From contig NZ_OMPD01000013.1 in assembly GCF_900312745.1 (NCBI RefSeq), positions 248,001 to 312,000 on the forward strand: a DNA stretch of 64,000 nt, given 5' to 3'. The position numbers and the translations under genes are program-made. Within the stretch, counting starts at the first letter, position 1; each line of letters begins with the position of its first letter. The DNA comes from Aquimarina sp. AU58 (lineage in GTDB: Bacteria > Bacteroidota > Bacteroidia > Flavobacteriales > Flavobacteriaceae). Below are positions 63,989 to 64,000 of the stretch, in pieces. Below the pieces are notes generated by a model that did no database searches, was not told the origin of the DNA, and saw nothing but the letters and a program-made list of their open reading frames with translations.

Positions 63989-64000
63989 CAATCTTAAATA

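Noticed and set aside
1..64000. CRISPR array or prophage
   Set aside because: No regularly spaced repeats, cas genes, integrase or phage structural genes are visible; the only repeats are the REP palindromes and intragenic duplications.

Overview
This window looks like a chromosomal segment of a marine-type member of the Flavobacteriaceae (Bacteroidota); an Aquimarina-like genome would fit, but the genus is an inference. The evidence is the AT-rich sequence, promoters of the Bacteroidota form TAnnTTTG (sometimes with TTG about 20 bases upstream) placed very close to start codons, no visible Shine-Dalgarno sequences, many lipoproteins, a type IX secretion (T9SS) C-terminal tail, a TonB-dependent receptor, and typical families of the phylum (DUF2480, DUF3078, DUF4377, DUF5689, tricorn-like S41 peptidase).

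Layout. 1-4.7 kb: an incomplete serine hydrolase, then an iron-sulfur (SUF) group: sufS, a DUF4377 lipoprotein, sufE, a SufT-like MIP18 protein and a hotdog thioesterase. 5-7.8 kb: a LytS/LytTR-type two-component pair whose kinase has lost its ATP-site glycine boxes, and DUF2480. 8-15.6 kb: two DUF3078 outer-membrane paralogues around a GNAT enzyme and a giant tricorn-like peptidase, then hflX. 15.7-24.8 kb: a cytoplasmic EEP-family nuclease, two unknown lipoproteins, a 1536-residue T9SS-secreted lamin-tail nuclease and a metallophosphoesterase. 25.5-27.4 kb: two tandem M57 (HEIGH) lipoprotein metallopeptidases.

27.5-35.6 kb is the most accessory-looking region. It holds a single-frame fusion of a MetR/LysR-type DNA-binding domain with a SAM-dependent methyltransferase, a REP-associated transposase (RAYT) with three near-identical palindromic REP elements, a TonB receptor with a DUF5689 lipoprotein, and a divergent exported nuclease. 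35.7-43.2 kb: a serine hydrolase next to a membrane-anchored XRE regulator, then a CPA antiporter divergent from a UspA-SulP operon. 43.4-50 kb: MBL hydrolase, S8 peptidase, M1 peptidase, rnpA and a C-terminal processing peptidase. 50-64 kb is mostly housekeeping: elaA-like, CDF transporter, rpiB, DUF2007, RNase R, a DUF2807 protein, LysE, tRNA-Cys, folB, a C-terminally extended glnS, an SPFH protein and gltX. Two small genes (52736-52915 and 61452-61619, both minus) were also found.

Working together: the secreted nucleases, TonB receptor, DUF5689 lipoprotein and phosphoesterase suggest capture of extracellular nucleic acid or phosphate. The main candidate for something undescribed is the MetR-type HTH-methyltransferase fusion, which has a TGAA-N5-TTCA site upstream. 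Most gene ends are closed by strong, often bidirectional hairpin terminators.
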